A DNA stretch of 64,000 bases from Agelaius tricolor (GCA_023055355.1 JALJCS010000004.1:31834744-31898743), one strand, 5' to 3'. Positions 37,633 to 49,500 are shown, counted from the stretch's first letter. A program made the numbers and translations. Notes: generated by a model not told the origin, from the sequence alone.

Positions 37633-38915
37633 TGTCATGGTTTAATATTGGCCAAACACCAGATAGCCACAAAAGTCATTCACTCACCTTCTTCTGTTAT
37701 AGTTGGGCAGAGGAGAGGGAAAAAAAAATTAACAAAAGGCTCATGAGTTGAGATAAGGACTGGGAGAAAAATACTCTAAGGGCAAACCAGGTTCAAATTT
37801 AAAGGTATAAGATATATGTATTATTAACAGAGTCAGGGGAGTATAAGGAAAAGTAAAATAAACCTTTAAAACACCTTTTCCCCTGCCAGCCCCTCCCTCC
37901 TTCCCACTGACAGTGGAGGAAGACAGGGTGTGGGGGTTCTGGTCAGTTCATCACCTGAGATTTTCTGTTCGCTCGGGAAGAGGAATCTTTTCTCTGCCTT
38001 GCCATGGGGTCCCTCCCACAGGCAAACAGTCTTCCCAAAACTGCTGTGGAGTGGGTCATATATCCACAGGCTGCAGTCCTCTAAAGACAGGCTGCTCTAG
38101 TTTGGAAGTAAGGGCCCTCTCTCTATCTCTGGGAGCAGGAGTTCCTCCCTCTCTATTCGGGTCTCCCATGGATCACAGCCCCCTCCAGCATCCACCCATT
38201 CCAGCGGGAGCACTTCTTCCATGGGCTGCGAGTGGATCTCTGCATCCCCCATGGACTTCATGCATCACGGGGGGACAGCTTGTTTCACCACAATCCTCAT
38301 CTCACGTCTGACACTTGGAGCACCTCCTTCCCCTTGCGGCATCACTGACCTCAATGCCACCATGTTGTTTTCTCTCACATGTCCTCATTTCCTCCTCTTC
38401 TCTGACGAGAAGAAAAACTGCTCTGTGCAGGTACCATTGTCAACAAGTTCTACCAATTCAGAGATTCCTGCACGATCCCACAGTGCCGAGAGGTTCCACA
38501 TTGGGAAGTCACTCGTTGTGTTTCTGCTGCCAGCCAGGTGACCCTGCTGCCATGACACGGGCAGTGATGGCTGCCATGGCGTTGGCACCATTTAACATCT
38601 CCCTTCATGCAGAGTCTGGGAAGGGAAAGCCACCACCGCCTCTGCCCTTCTGCCCACGGCGTGGCTGCCCAGGGGCGGCCAGGCAGGCAAGGCCCGCCGC
38701 AGGCCGCATCAAGATGGCGGCGGCTACGGCTCATCGCCACCACTGGAAAAAACTGTGCACATGCTGTTTTGCTTTTCTTCTTAAACATGTCATCACAGAG
38801 GTGTTACCAACCTCTCTAATTGTGCCGGCAGCATGTCCATCTTCAGAGCCATCAGAAATTGCCTCTGTCGGGCATGGTGGAAGCATCTAGCAGGTGCTGA
38901 CTGCCTGTGCTGAGT
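37633..38915 (-). mobile_element. Long LTR-like element (about 1.28 kb), CpG-rich core
   Basis: It starts tgtcatggtttaatattggcc at 37633, a terminus type known to me from songbird retroviral LTRs read antisense. It continues with 'gagttgagataaggac', a long C/T-rich region with 'ctgcgagtggatctctgc', and ends around 'attgcctctgtcgggcatggtggaagcatctagcag'. The 38630-38740 part is the only CpG-dense stretch in the window. The longest open frame of the whole window (191 codons, 38315-38890, plus) lies inside it, antisense to the inferred LTR direction, and is not retroviral protein. Length and composition suit a long ERVL-type LTR; the family name is not certain. No provirus body is seen. Confidence 0.75.
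38711..38721 (+). promoter_or_regulatory. YY1-type motif in CpG-rich LTR core
   Basis: The 11-mer aagatggcggc is the textbook high-affinity YY1 site (core AAGATGGCGGC). It sits in a CpG-rich patch inside the LTR-like element. In mammals such sites occur in promoters and in some retrotransposon 5' ends, where they place transcription starts or recruit silencing. Function here is inference only. Confidence 0.55.
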
Positions 38916-41725
38916 GAAGTTAGGCAAGATTATTTCCCATGTCTTATTTTGTAACTGGTATATGTGCCTGAGTTTTGCAGAGCAGAGCTTGTAAGTAGGA
39001 GGGCAGGATTTACAGCAAAGAGACTAAGGGAATTTTCAGGTGTTCTGGCTGAAGAGCCAGATGGGACAGCACTTTCTAAAATTGGTAGGACAGTCTCAGT
39101 TTTCTCTTGCAGAAATACTGAAGACTGAGATCTCTTTTGTGGCTCATGCTATGAAAGTGAATGTAAAAGGCTGGAATAATCAATGAAGATAGGTGAATAT
39201 ACTGCATGGACACACTTCCAAATTAAAACATTTTCAAAGGCCAGATTTGAGCACAAGATGTAGTGCTGAGTTTCCTCACATCTCAACAGAGCACTGACAT
39301 CACCATTTCTGTTCTGAAAGCCATCTCCTTAAAAATTATGAAAACCATTGGTATTTAATTCTGACATAAAGGTGAACATATATTTGTCTAGCTTTGGTAA
39401 ATATCACTGAATCTGAATGCCAGTTCCCACTTGTCACTCTTAAGACACAGTTTGGGGTTAGTTTCAAAACTCTTATCCAGGCCTCCTTCAAATCCAAATC
39501 CATGTGCTGGACCACCTAACCCAACCCAGGCAAGATGTATCTGAAAAGTAAAATCTTACAAGCATGAATAAAAGCAATTGGATATTTCATGACAAGAACA
39601 GCATAAAACTGGCAAAAATAAAGATCATCTAGATGTGGGCAGCTCTTTGCTGCCAGGTTCCCCTGCCAGGGGTTTTAAGTGTTAGCCACAGGTCTGGTGC
39701 CTCAGCAAAGTAGCCCACTTACTCATACAGAAGCTTGTCTGTGTGTTGGAGATGGTCAAACCATATTAACGCTCTGGAAAATTAACAGAAAAGAATGTCA
39801 GAATGTTCAAATCTTACACAGAATTCTTGACAATTAAAGTTATTCACTTCACAAGAAAGAGGTGGAGCATGTGACATTTTTGGAGAGACAGTAGCTTAAG
39901 CATCCGACCTTCCCTTATCAATTATAAACTTAACAGGCTGTTCAGATTTTTTTTTTTCAGAATCTGTTTAGGCTGCCAGGCTCCCTGCAGAGAAAGGGCA
40001 GACAGCAGTGACTAGAGGCTGTAGCTGGGTCCTTTCTCTAAAGATCTGGGAGATGGGATCTGTAGCACCCAGTCCTCTGAGGAAAGGGAACACTATTGCC
40101 ATAAGAGGTATCTTGCATTTGATCACCTATATTCAAAATTAACTGTGTCCCTCAGCTGGGTAAGTGTAATAAAACTTGTATGTCCTTTTTTTTTTTTTTT
40201 GTTCAAAGACACACCATGAGCTTTCAGTAGAATTTTTTCTTCCCTAAAACTGCTTTTTCTACTTCAAGAAAGGTTAGCACTTGGCAGTATATTGTGAAAT
40301 AGTAACTTCTGCTCACACATAACAATGTGAGAAAAACCTGTGCTAGTAAAGTCTAAAAGCTACAGACATTCCACATTATATATAGTGCCTTACAACTGGA
40401 GCACCATCTGATGAACTGTTATTTTGCTTCTGATACCTATTATTTTCCACTTAAAAGACATTCAATATAACTAGAAAATAAGCCTGATTTTGTACAGATT
40501 TGTGGCCTATACTTCTGCAATGTATTAACAATATTAACTTTCTTTCCCTCTACTCTTTACCTAGCATGTCTTTCAGCTTCTCTCTGCATTCCTGAAACAC
40601 CTACTTCACTCCTTCTACTATCAAAATGGCTCTACATGGTTCAAGGTTACGTAGATGATGACTCTTCATGGCCAGACAGCCAAAAAAGTAGTGGTAGAGG
40701 TTCACTTTTTCTCTGCTGTTAGTGGAGAAACCATTTACAGATTTTCCTATAGCCAACTTTCAATTTCCCACAAGGCTTCTATACACTCAATTATTTTTGA
40801 GAAATCTGTCTCTACCAAATTTTTTTGGTGTCCATTCTCAAACTATCAGAGCAAAGGTGACTGAAAAAGTTTCATTTAGGCTTTTCCCTCAGAAACCAGG
40901 GCTAATAATTTTTGTTCGTCTGTTTTTTGTTGAGTAAAGTGTGCCATTAATGATTCTGCAACTGCAGCGAAATGGTCCTGGTAATTTATGGTATTTTGGT
41001 AAGTCCTGACATCATGGTGTTACCATTTAAGTTATTAATTTCCAGCCTTTTAAACAGATAATCTGCTGAGGCTGGTTCTTTATGCTATAAGCTTGTTAAC
41101 TTCCATGGCAGAGGAGAGGCAACCCAAATGTTTGAGCCTGGTTATGAGTGCAAGTTTTGTATTTGGGTGCCTACACCCAAGAGTTCATAGTTTCTTCTTT
41201 CTGACAAGAGTCTCTCCTGTTCCACTTTTTCCTAAGAAGGAATGTTTCTAAATTGTTTTAATTATCATCTTAGAAACAAAATACAACTAAGCTGAACATG
41301 CCTTCCAGTATTGTTCTCACCTACTACTGATTTTTCCATTTGTATTTCATCTGAGTGGGGCAGAAAACAATCAAATGAGGTACTGGCTTTGTTCCCATTG
41401 TCCTCAGCATGTTTTTCTCTCACTTTTATCTCAAGAATCATATACTTGATCTTAATTCTTAATATATTTCTAGAGACTACATTGGCTTCTTTGACTGTGA
41501 CAGAGCTCTGTATGTGTATCAGGTGACAACCCAGCAAACTGTCATTACAGTAAGTACTGCTCTATCTAATAATAATGCATCTACCTACATGGAAGGATCC
41601 AAGAAAATATAACTTAAAGGTCTTATACCAGATTCCAATAACAAAATTCTGTTGAGTCTAATATCCCCAAAGTGCTTTGACCACAATTTTTCCTGCAAGC
41701 TCATCTGTTTAATAATCATGGAAGC
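38916..41725. other. Unique AT-rich non-coding sequence
   Basis: Single-copy sequence with a T15 run at 40186-40200. Frames up to 90 codons only. No transposon, exon or RNA gene recognised. Confidence 0.55.
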
Positions 41726-42620
41726 CTAGAATCATAGTATGGTTTGCATTGGAAGAGACTTTACATCCAATGCAAAACTCCCTGCCACAAGCAGGGACAC
41801 ATTTCACTAGACCTGGTTGCTCAAAGTTCCATCCAGCCTGGCCTCAAACACTTCCAGGAATGGGGCAGCAACTTCTCTGGGCAACCTGTTCCAGTTCCTA
41901 ACCATCCTTTTAGTAAAGAATTTCTTCCTAATATACAATCTGAACCTACTGTCATTTTAAAGCCATTTCCCCTTGTCATGTCACCACATGCCCTAGTAAA
42001 ATGTCCCTCTTCAACTCTCTTGTAGCTTCCTTTAGGTACTGGAAAATGCTATAAGGTCTTCCCACAGCCTTCTCCTCTTCAGGCTGAACAAACCCAGCAC
42101 TTTTAGCCTTTCTTCATGGGGGAGATGCTCCGGCCCTCTGATCATCTTTGTGATGTTCCTCTGGACCAAATCAAGCTGGTCCATATCCTTCTTATTTTGA
42201 TGACCCCAGAGCTGATGCAGCCCTGCAGGTGGGGTCACAGCAGAGCGTAGCAGAGGGGCAGAATCCCCTCCCTGGCCTTGCTGCCCACACTGCTCTGGAT
42301 GCAGCCCAGGACACGTGTGGCTCTCTGGGCTGGGAGTGCCCATGGCTGGGTCACGGTGAACTTCTTGTGCAGCAATATCCCCAAGTCCACCTCACCTGGA
42401 TGGCTCTCAATCCATTTTTTGACCAGCCTGTATCCATGTCTGGGATTGCCCTGACCCAGGTGCAGCACCTTCCATTTGACCTTGTGGAACTTCCAGAAGT
42501 TTGCACAGGCCCACCTCTCCAGGCTGTCCAGGCCCCTTGGAGTGGCATCCCTGCCCTCCAGTGCCTCGGCCACACTGAACAGGCCTGTGTGGTCAGGCAA
42601 CTTGTGTGACCAATTTTGAT
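41726..42620 (-). mobile_element. CR1 LINE, 5'-truncated copy of about 0.9 kb
   Basis: Read on the plus strand it opens with a decayed octamer tail (tagaatcatagtatgg), then the antisense CR1 3' UTR ('ctgccacaagcagggacac', 'cttccaggaatggggca', 'gggcaacctgttccag'), then antisense ORF2 sequence. It is the best-preserved CR1 by length with clear coding remnants. The 5' truncation lies just around the reverse transcriptase catalytic motif. Confidence 0.97.
42032..42620 (-). pseudogene. CR1 ORF2 reverse transcriptase C-terminal remnant
   Basis: The minus strand carries two overlapping open frames (42624-42235 and 42343-42032) that together resemble the part of CR1 ORF2 after the catalytic aspartates. 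In order they show an LDSLERWA block, KVLHLGQGNPRHGYRL, LGCIQSSVGSKAREGILPL and, in the second frame, HLPHEERLKVLGLFSLKRRR. The shift of frame between them and the start at the truncation point show that it is dead. The catalytic FADD-type motif seems to survive only as PDHT near the first residues, so a key aspartate is lost. The encoded enzyme in live CR1 copies its own RNA into DNA. Confidence 0.9.
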
Positions 42621-43434
42621 CCAAACAGACTTAACTACATGTAAACATTCATTAACAGCACATTTCTCCTGTATTCATCCAAATGAATTAAAAAATGTGT
42701 TACACTATACACCTCTGAAAACCACAAGGTTGCCCAGTGATGGCACTGCCAGAAGTGAAGAAGAACAAGCCCAATGAGAGTGAGGAAAGTTGGTGGTGTT
42801 TGAGGAGGTCAGCTGCAGAGAGATTGCAGACACAAGCTGCTTGCTGTGGGGACACTCTGGTTTGTAATAGACAAGAAAGGAAGTTGCAGAAACTTCACAT
42901 TTGTAGCTCAGCCACATGGCTTTCTTTTCTCTCCTCCATTCTTAGGAGGCAGCAATAGAAGGTAGTTTTTCTGTGTCCGTTCCATGTCCTTTAGGCAGGT
43001 TTCAAAGGGATTTTCTGATCTCTACCAGCTGCAACAGACCTGGGAGTGACAACATTCACTATGAGGACAACTGCAGCTTGTCCTAGAGAGGGGAAATTAT
43101 AAGTGCAAATCCACTCACACCGCAAGAGAAATGAGGGACCAACCTCACTGTCCTCAGGTGACCAGGAGACCATGAAACTTTAATTTACATTGCACAGAGC
43201 AATCAAGTCACAGGTTGGAGGAGGACCCCAGCTTCTCTGGAGTTTTGTTCATGGAGTCTCATCACATTTTCTATCCATGTCTAATATTATAAAACCCATG
43301 AATCTGAAAAATCTTTACTAAGATAAAGATAGATAGTATGAGGAACAAAAACTTTTAGTCCTACCATTTACTCCCAAATTCTCCTTAACTTCGAACAGTT
43401 AATTCTCAAAACTTAAACTTTGTAAATAAACAGA
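42621..43434. other. Unique non-coding sequence, nothing recognised
   Basis: Sequence between the CR1 copy and the perfect hairpin. No repeat or exon recognised; the frames are short (up to 73 codons). Confidence 0.5.
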
Positions 43435-43500
43435 AAGAAATGCACCATGTTGACCAGGATTCATGCCTGTATGAATCCTGGTCAACATGGTGCATTTCTT
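43435..43500. repeat. Perfect 30-bp inverted repeat with 6-base loop
   Basis: Bases 43435-43464 (starting aagaaatgcaccatgttgac) are exactly the reverse complement of 43471-43500, with loop gcctgt at 43465-43470. There is no mismatch or bulge; arm GC content is 12 of 30. The next outer base pair is a mismatch. RNA from either strand would fold into a 66-nt hairpin, near the size of a microRNA precursor, but animal precursors usually contain bulges. No transposon terminal sequence is recognised around it. It could be a template-switch palindrome, a young hairpin locus or an assembly artefact. Confidence 0.98.
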
Positions 43501-43880
43501 CTACCTTAGGGCTACAGCTGAAATGCTTTACCTAAATCTTTACATTGCTTTCATTCCTTAGATTTCCCCTCAAGATGAGCACATTTTCATTATGATCTAA
43601 CAAGCAATGGTAGAAAAAAAAAGAGTAAACAAATTACTTCCTTGCCCAAAACACATAAACACTTTATCTGGGGACTAGATTGCTTGCATAGGACTCATAA
43701 GAAAAAAACACAGCTTACTTCTATCTTTCCATTCTATGGAAGTCCAGCTGAACTAACAGGGTAACTGGCTCAGCACAAAGGCAGCAAGAAACTTTTCATA
43801 TTCTTGTCAATGTGGATTGAACTGGGTTTGCAGAGCTGGGTGTCCAGCAGTGTTTCCACTGCTTCTTATCCAGCTTGGCA
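43501..43880. other. Unique non-coding sequence
   Basis: AT-rich sequence between the perfect inverted repeat and the AACC microsatellite. Nothing recognised. Confidence 0.5.
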
Positions 43881-43935
43881 AAAACCAACCAACCAACCAA
43901 CCAACCAACCAACTAACCAACTAACCCAACAACCC
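43881..43935. repeat. AACC tetranucleotide microsatellite
   Basis: About eight uninterrupted AACC units followed by degenerate AACT/AACCC units. The glutamine/proline/threonine repeat frame across it is an artefact of the repeat. Confidence 0.97.
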
Positions 43936-45589
43936 AATAATATTAGAGAAGAATATTCCGGAGTATCTAGCCTGGCTGAGAAAGAATGATCAGTGCTAAG
44001 GACTGCTTAATAGCAGACATGACCTACACAATAATTGGTTCACATTGACTTCTCCACGTTTCCTTCCCAGACAAATAATTACTAGCAGCAATAATGGAAA
44101 AAAAAATTTAAAAAAATTAAAATATTTTTTTAAAAAATGCAAAGCACAAAAAAGGGATCAAATGCAGAAACACATTTTTTTCTGTGCTAGCAATTCAAGT
44201 CAGTTCTTCAAGTATTCATGAGACACTTATAGTCACAGACAAAAGCTGGTATTACACAGTCTCTGTCTACAATAGTCTTAATGTTCTAATGAGACTTGAT
44301 CATTCTCATTATGCATGCATTTTCTGTTTGCTGTGATCTACAAGCAAACATCAAGAGGGCCAGTAGCATACTGCTTAAGAATTTCAGTGAAGCATTAAAA
44401 AGCAGAGCAGCAGAATATATCTTTCATTTGTCTTGAAGTGCAGACTATCAGAATCCTTTATTTTTTTTTTCCTGTTCCTTTCTTTAATATAACTTAATCT
44501 GCTTAATAATTACCTTCAGTGTGAAGTTTCCACAACTTTAATTTGAGCAACAAAGCAGCATTAAATGGTTTGGTTGGAAGGGACTCTTTGCCAGTTGATA
44601 ACTAATAGTAAGCAAAAAGATACAGACAGCAGTTAATAAGGATTACTTGATGGGACATTTAAGAATGTTCAGTACACCAGCACTATATGCAGGGCAGATC
44701 TTATTTACAGTGTAAAGTAATTTCAGTAATAATATAATTTTGGATCTGATGTACACTATTATGGTTTTTTTTAAGTAATGAAATAGTAACTTTTTAGCTC
44801 AGAAGATCTACTGCCACTTCTCTGGTTTTCTTTTCAGAGAAGAAAATATTTTAACGAATGGTACCATAAAACACCAGCTGGGATTTGACATTAGGACTTT
44901 TCAAATTTTAAGAAAATTAGGAATTTTCAAGGCCCAATCATCATGGTGTTTTATTAGAGGTGCATTAAGCAGGAAGAACACATTTGCCACGAGTAGAGAA
45001 TTCCACTGCACTTCTCCACGATTTTCACTAGAACTGAGCCTTTGCTACCTGGAACATTATGGTAGAGTGCATTTTCAGACCCTATAATGCCATTACCAGA
45101 AATACTGCAGCCCTTTCCAAAGAAGATACTTTCACAAGATATATTAGGAATGGAGGGACTTGCCAGATGGTGAACTGTGTGTTTATGCTTATGTCATCCA
45201 AGACACACTATAGTAGGCAGAGCACCAAAACTGGCTGTGAAAACAAGTGCCTTCACCTCTGAGATCATCATGGCCCAATGAAAAGTTAGTATTTCTTTTA
45301 CTTTTAATCAAATATTTCCTTTCATTAAACTTGCTTTTTCTATGGTTTCTTCTCCTTACAACACTGTCTGAGGGTTCAAAAATGAAGGATCCGTGCTGAG
45401 GACACTAAAAAGAAAGGACACACAACAGCTATGCTCATTTGAGAGATTATCTGTGCTATTTTTCATGTTAGCTGTGCCCTCCAGGCGAGGTATCCACCAC
45501 AGTAAATGACAATGCAATTGGCTCTTTTTTTTTAATTGAATCCATCACTGCAGGATGATAGTCCATCAAAACAATTCTTTGATTCTGTG
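43936..45589. other. Unique AT-rich non-coding sequence
   Basis: Very AT-rich around 44095-44145 (A/T runs of up to 9). Bases 44566-44592 (aatggtttggttggaagggactctttg) resemble the antisense CR1 3' UTR start but are too short to call. No exon or RNA gene recognised. Confidence 0.45.
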
Positions 45590-46560
45590 ATAATCATAGA
45601 ATATCCTGAGTAAGAAGGAACCCACAAGAATCAGTAAGTCCAGCTCCTGGCTCTGAACAAGACACCCCAATAGTCACACCATGTGTCTGAGAGCATTGTC
45701 CAAATACTTCTTGAACTCTGTCAAGCTCAGTGCTGTGACAACTTCCTGGGGAGCTGTTCAGCCACCCTCTGGTGTTCAGCCACAGTGTTCAGCCACCCTC
45801 TGGGTGAAGAACCTTTTCCTGATATCCAACCTAAACCTCCCCTGACAAAACTTCAGGCCATTCCTGTGGGTCCTGTCACTGGTCACCACAGAGAAGAGAT
45901 CAGTGCCTGTCCATCCTCTTCCCCTCACCAGAACAAGATGTAGGCTGCAATGAGGTCTCCCCTCAGTGTCCTCCAGGCTGAACAGACCAGGTGACCTCAG
46001 CTGCTCCTCATAGGGCTTCCCCTCAAGGCTCTTCAGCATCCTCGGGGTGCTCCTTTGGACACTCTCTAGCCTTGCATGAGGCTATTGTGGCACCCAGAGC
46101 TGCCCCAGCACTGGAGGTGAGGCTGCCCCAGTGCAGAGCAGAGCAGGACAATCCCCTCCCTTGCCCAGCTGGCCATGCTGGGCCTGATGCCCCCAGGACA
46201 CGGGTGGCCCTCCTGGCTGCCAGGGCACTGCTGACCATGTTCAACTTGCCATCAACCAGGACCCACTGGTCCCTCTCTGCGGCACTGCTTTCCAGCATCT
46301 CAGTTCCCAGACTGTCTGCATATTTAGGGCTGCCCCATCCGCTGTGCAGAGTTGGGCACTTGTTCCTGTTACACTTCCTTCAGTTGGTGATTGCCCAGCC
46401 CTTTAATTTGTCAAGCTCTCTCTGAAGGGCTTCTCTGCCTTCAAGGGAGACCACAGGTCCTCCAAATTCTGATATTCTCTGTACCTCGCATTGCACTAGC
46501 CGTGCACATCAAGAACAGCCAAATTCACATTGGAGCCAGCATCTGCTCAGGACAGGACCA
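45590..46560 (-). mobile_element. CR1 LINE, 5'-truncated copy of about 1 kb
   Basis: The antisense CR1 tail (tcatagaat) near 45592 is followed by a 3' UTR, the ORF2 end ('gggtgaagaaccttttcctgatatccaacctaaacctcccctg') and ORF2 sequence running to about 46560. It differs from the copy at 41726-42620 in the 3' UTR and in the upstream block, so it comes from another CR1 subfamily. Just before the tail, 45572-45590 reads like an octamer tail in the opposite sense (attctttgattctgtga), so two tails may meet head to head. A local duplication, 'gttcagccaccctctgg', occurs at about 45756-45801. Confidence 0.92.
45776..46298 (-). pseudogene. CR1 ORF2 C-terminal remnant
   Basis: Two minus-strand frames (46298-46023 and 46039-45776) carry decayed CR1 ORF2 sequence. 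Recognisable parts are SSAAERDQWVLVDGKLNM, the RRATRVLG block, EEQLRSPGLFSLEDTEGR and, near the end, [18 protein letters not shown] followed by [15 protein letters not shown]. Frame changes and the missing catalytic half make it non-functional. The protein would have been the reverse transcriptase of the LINE. Confidence 0.85.
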
Positions 46561-49500
46561 AACAGTCTGACCCATTTAAGGTATTTCTAGTTGTTCCATT
46601 AATATATTAAAAATAAAATTTCTTTAACGTACTTCATAAAAAGTTCCAGAAAGAAGATCTTGGAAAACTAACAATTTCCTGCAGAATTTACTTTTAAATA
46701 AAACCTTCTGTATACACTCATATAATCTTTCAGTAACAGCAAAACTCTTTCCTAACAAGCTGGCCCATACTCTTCATGAGTACCATGGCCACTAGAAAGA
46801 TAAATAAGTAAAATCTTTTACCCAAAGAGTGCTCTCATCCCCATGGAAAGGATTTATTTTTGCACACTTAAACATCTATCTCCAAAGTGGCAACTGTTTA
46901 GCAAGAAGAAATTTTTATTGATCTTCCTGCTTAATTATATCTGTGTGAGAGTTATTGTGGGCTCTAATTAGGCACCTGTTCTCTCTCCACTCAAAAGGAA
47001 AAAAGTTTCAATTAGAGTAAAACTAATCAAATTATTGAAGCACTATCCTTTTAACTTTTCATTTTGCTATAGATAATGGGAAGAAAATTGGCTTGAGTGT
47101 TCAGAGATTCATACCAGACTCCAGTCAGTTTTTATGTAATAAAATAACAAGGCTAAATACTATTCTCAGCTGAATTATGTACATGAAGACCTGTATTAAG
47201 TCCATTAGCAGATCTGATGTTCACAAGTTTTAGTACTGTGGGCCTCTTTTTGGCTTTTTTACACTCATAGGTCTGGGATAGTAGTCTATTTCTTCCTTTC
47301 CCAAAATACCTCCATTAGAATTTTCAAGTGGAAATATTTTTTCAGAAGCAGGTGTCTTTGAGCCCCCCTGAGTGTTGCAAGTGGTCTAGGTGTACAGTAA
47401 CTGGGGCATCAGCTGCCACTCTTGTGCACAAGGCAACATGTTTTCCACCCTTTATCCACATTTTATCCTCACCACCCGAATTTGTAGATGCAGGCTGTTA
47501 CTGGGTTGAATAATTCTACCATATGATGCATAAAAAGGTTTGCAGGGCTGTGTCCACACAGATTTTGTGTGGATGAAGACCAGAAAGAAGCCTGCAGACA
47601 GAATTCTCCTTGTTGTAGCTGAGGGCCATCTAACTTGCAAGCAAAGGCAAAAAAACTTAAAAACTAGATGTACAGGTTAAATTTTGGGCATTTGTCATAC
47701 ATTTGTGGCTGTGCATTGTTGTTCTATCAAAATAAGGTTTCAGAAAGCAGGCAGGTGGGTTGTACTCTACTTTTGACAGCATGTGCTCCTTACAAATACA
47801 TACACGTGAGGAATCTGGAGCCACACATGCCACATGGAGCCGCACATGGAGCACAGAGGTGCCACCCTGATGCAAGGCAAAACCAGCCTGACAAGCCCAA
47901 CATCTGCTGAGCTACTGCCTCTCCTTCTTGGCCCTTCCTTTGCCAGCGCACAGCTGGATAAGTCCAAAGAGCCTCCCCTACCCACCCCTCTCCACCCCAC
48001 CCCTCTCCTTTCCTTCAGTGAGTGATGCAAGAGCATTACAAAAGGCAGTCCCCAACTCTCCTACTTCAGGACAGCCAAGGTTCGTCCCTGGGGGAGGTAA
48101 ATGAGCCTGAGGGAAAAGTCCCTGGCATCTTTTCTTGGCAGCAGTGTCAGGCTGGCAGCCCCAGCCTGTTGCCTCTGCTTCACCAGCATACATACTTCCA
48201 GCTCTTGGCACAGCCCAAGTCTCATTCCATTGCCTGTGATCAGATGCTGCTGACATGTAGTGCTACCCAAGGGATGGAGCAGAGAGGAGCAAAGCAAGGG
48301 AAGAAGATCCCTGAAACCTGGGTAAGCTGCACTACACCTCTAGGAGGACCTTACTTACTATTTTCCATCTCTCCTGGCTCCTGCCCCTGAGCTGGTGCAA
48401 GCCCAGGCCTGTTGTTGAAAGGATTTTGTCAGAATGTAACACTAGCTTACTAACACCTGTTCACATTTTCATAGAGACTAACATAGGAAGGAAATGTTAT
48501 TCTAAATCAGCACACACATGTTCCTATCTCAGGTTGCATCCTTCCTGAGGGTAGGGAAGCACTCAGATGTTTTTCATCTGAATTATTTTGCACAATACCT
48601 TTCCCATTATTTTACCCTACCTTTCCCATCCATTACTGCTATCATTCCTTTTGGGACAATAATGAAAAGGCTGTCCTCAGGATCCCATAACTAATATTAC
48701 CATGTCTTAAGATGGAAGATATTATTAGAAGTATTAAAGCTTACACAGCAAGGGACATTAGCATCCAGCCAGCAGGTAAAGGGGCTGTTTGGTTTCCCTT
48801 ACCGTAAGAGAACACTCAATACTTCTGTATAACAGAATCCTGCGACTCATGCACAAAAGCAATCAGTGACATCACTTGAAACAAGCCATAAGTATCATCA
48901 GTCACATGTTCTGCCCCAGCACACATTGTCAGTGAGAGGGCAATAATCTTTCTCCAAAGCAAAACCACTCCTATTTGTGCTCAGACCAGAGGTGAAGTAC
49001 TTTGGGTGGAATGGGCTCTGACCTGAACCTCCACCCCAAAGTGAAATAGTCTTGCTCTTTGAATGTTCTTTTTTCCAGCACTGTGCATCTGTGAACCTTC
49101 TGAATTATGTCTCAAAAAATTAACCAAAGACCTCACTTATATCAGATCTTGGAGCTTTTTTCTAGATTTAAGGAGGTTTGAATACGTTTGCATAAGCAAG
49201 CTAAGCTGGCTTGTTTCTGAGGGGTGATTTGGCATTTAACTGAGAGGATAACAAAATCATTAACTGGGCAAAAGGAAATAAAGAGAATTGACCTGTGACA
49301 CTAAGTATGGATCCTATTGAAAATTTTTGAATTGTTTTATCCACTAATAATGTACTAAAGACCATTCATAAAACACATACATGGAGGGATAGCAGAGGAC
49401 TCATCTGAATTACATGTCAGTCCATGCAGTCATTTGGAAAATCACTTAAAGTATGGCATTGTCCCACATTATCTACATTATATTTTGAATCAGTAAAGGC

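Noticed and set aside
35420..38915. A complete provirus bounded by the two LTRs
   Set aside because: The LTRs differ in length and sequence and no gag, pol or env remnant is recognised between them.
43435..43500. Bacterial-type terminator or established microRNA gene
   Set aside because: No gene end or U-run for a terminator; a bulge-free 30-bp stem is unlike known conserved microRNA precursors, and no such family is recognised.
44566..44592. A further CR1 fragment
   Set aside because: Only about 27 bases resemble the CR1 3' UTR, too short to separate from chance.
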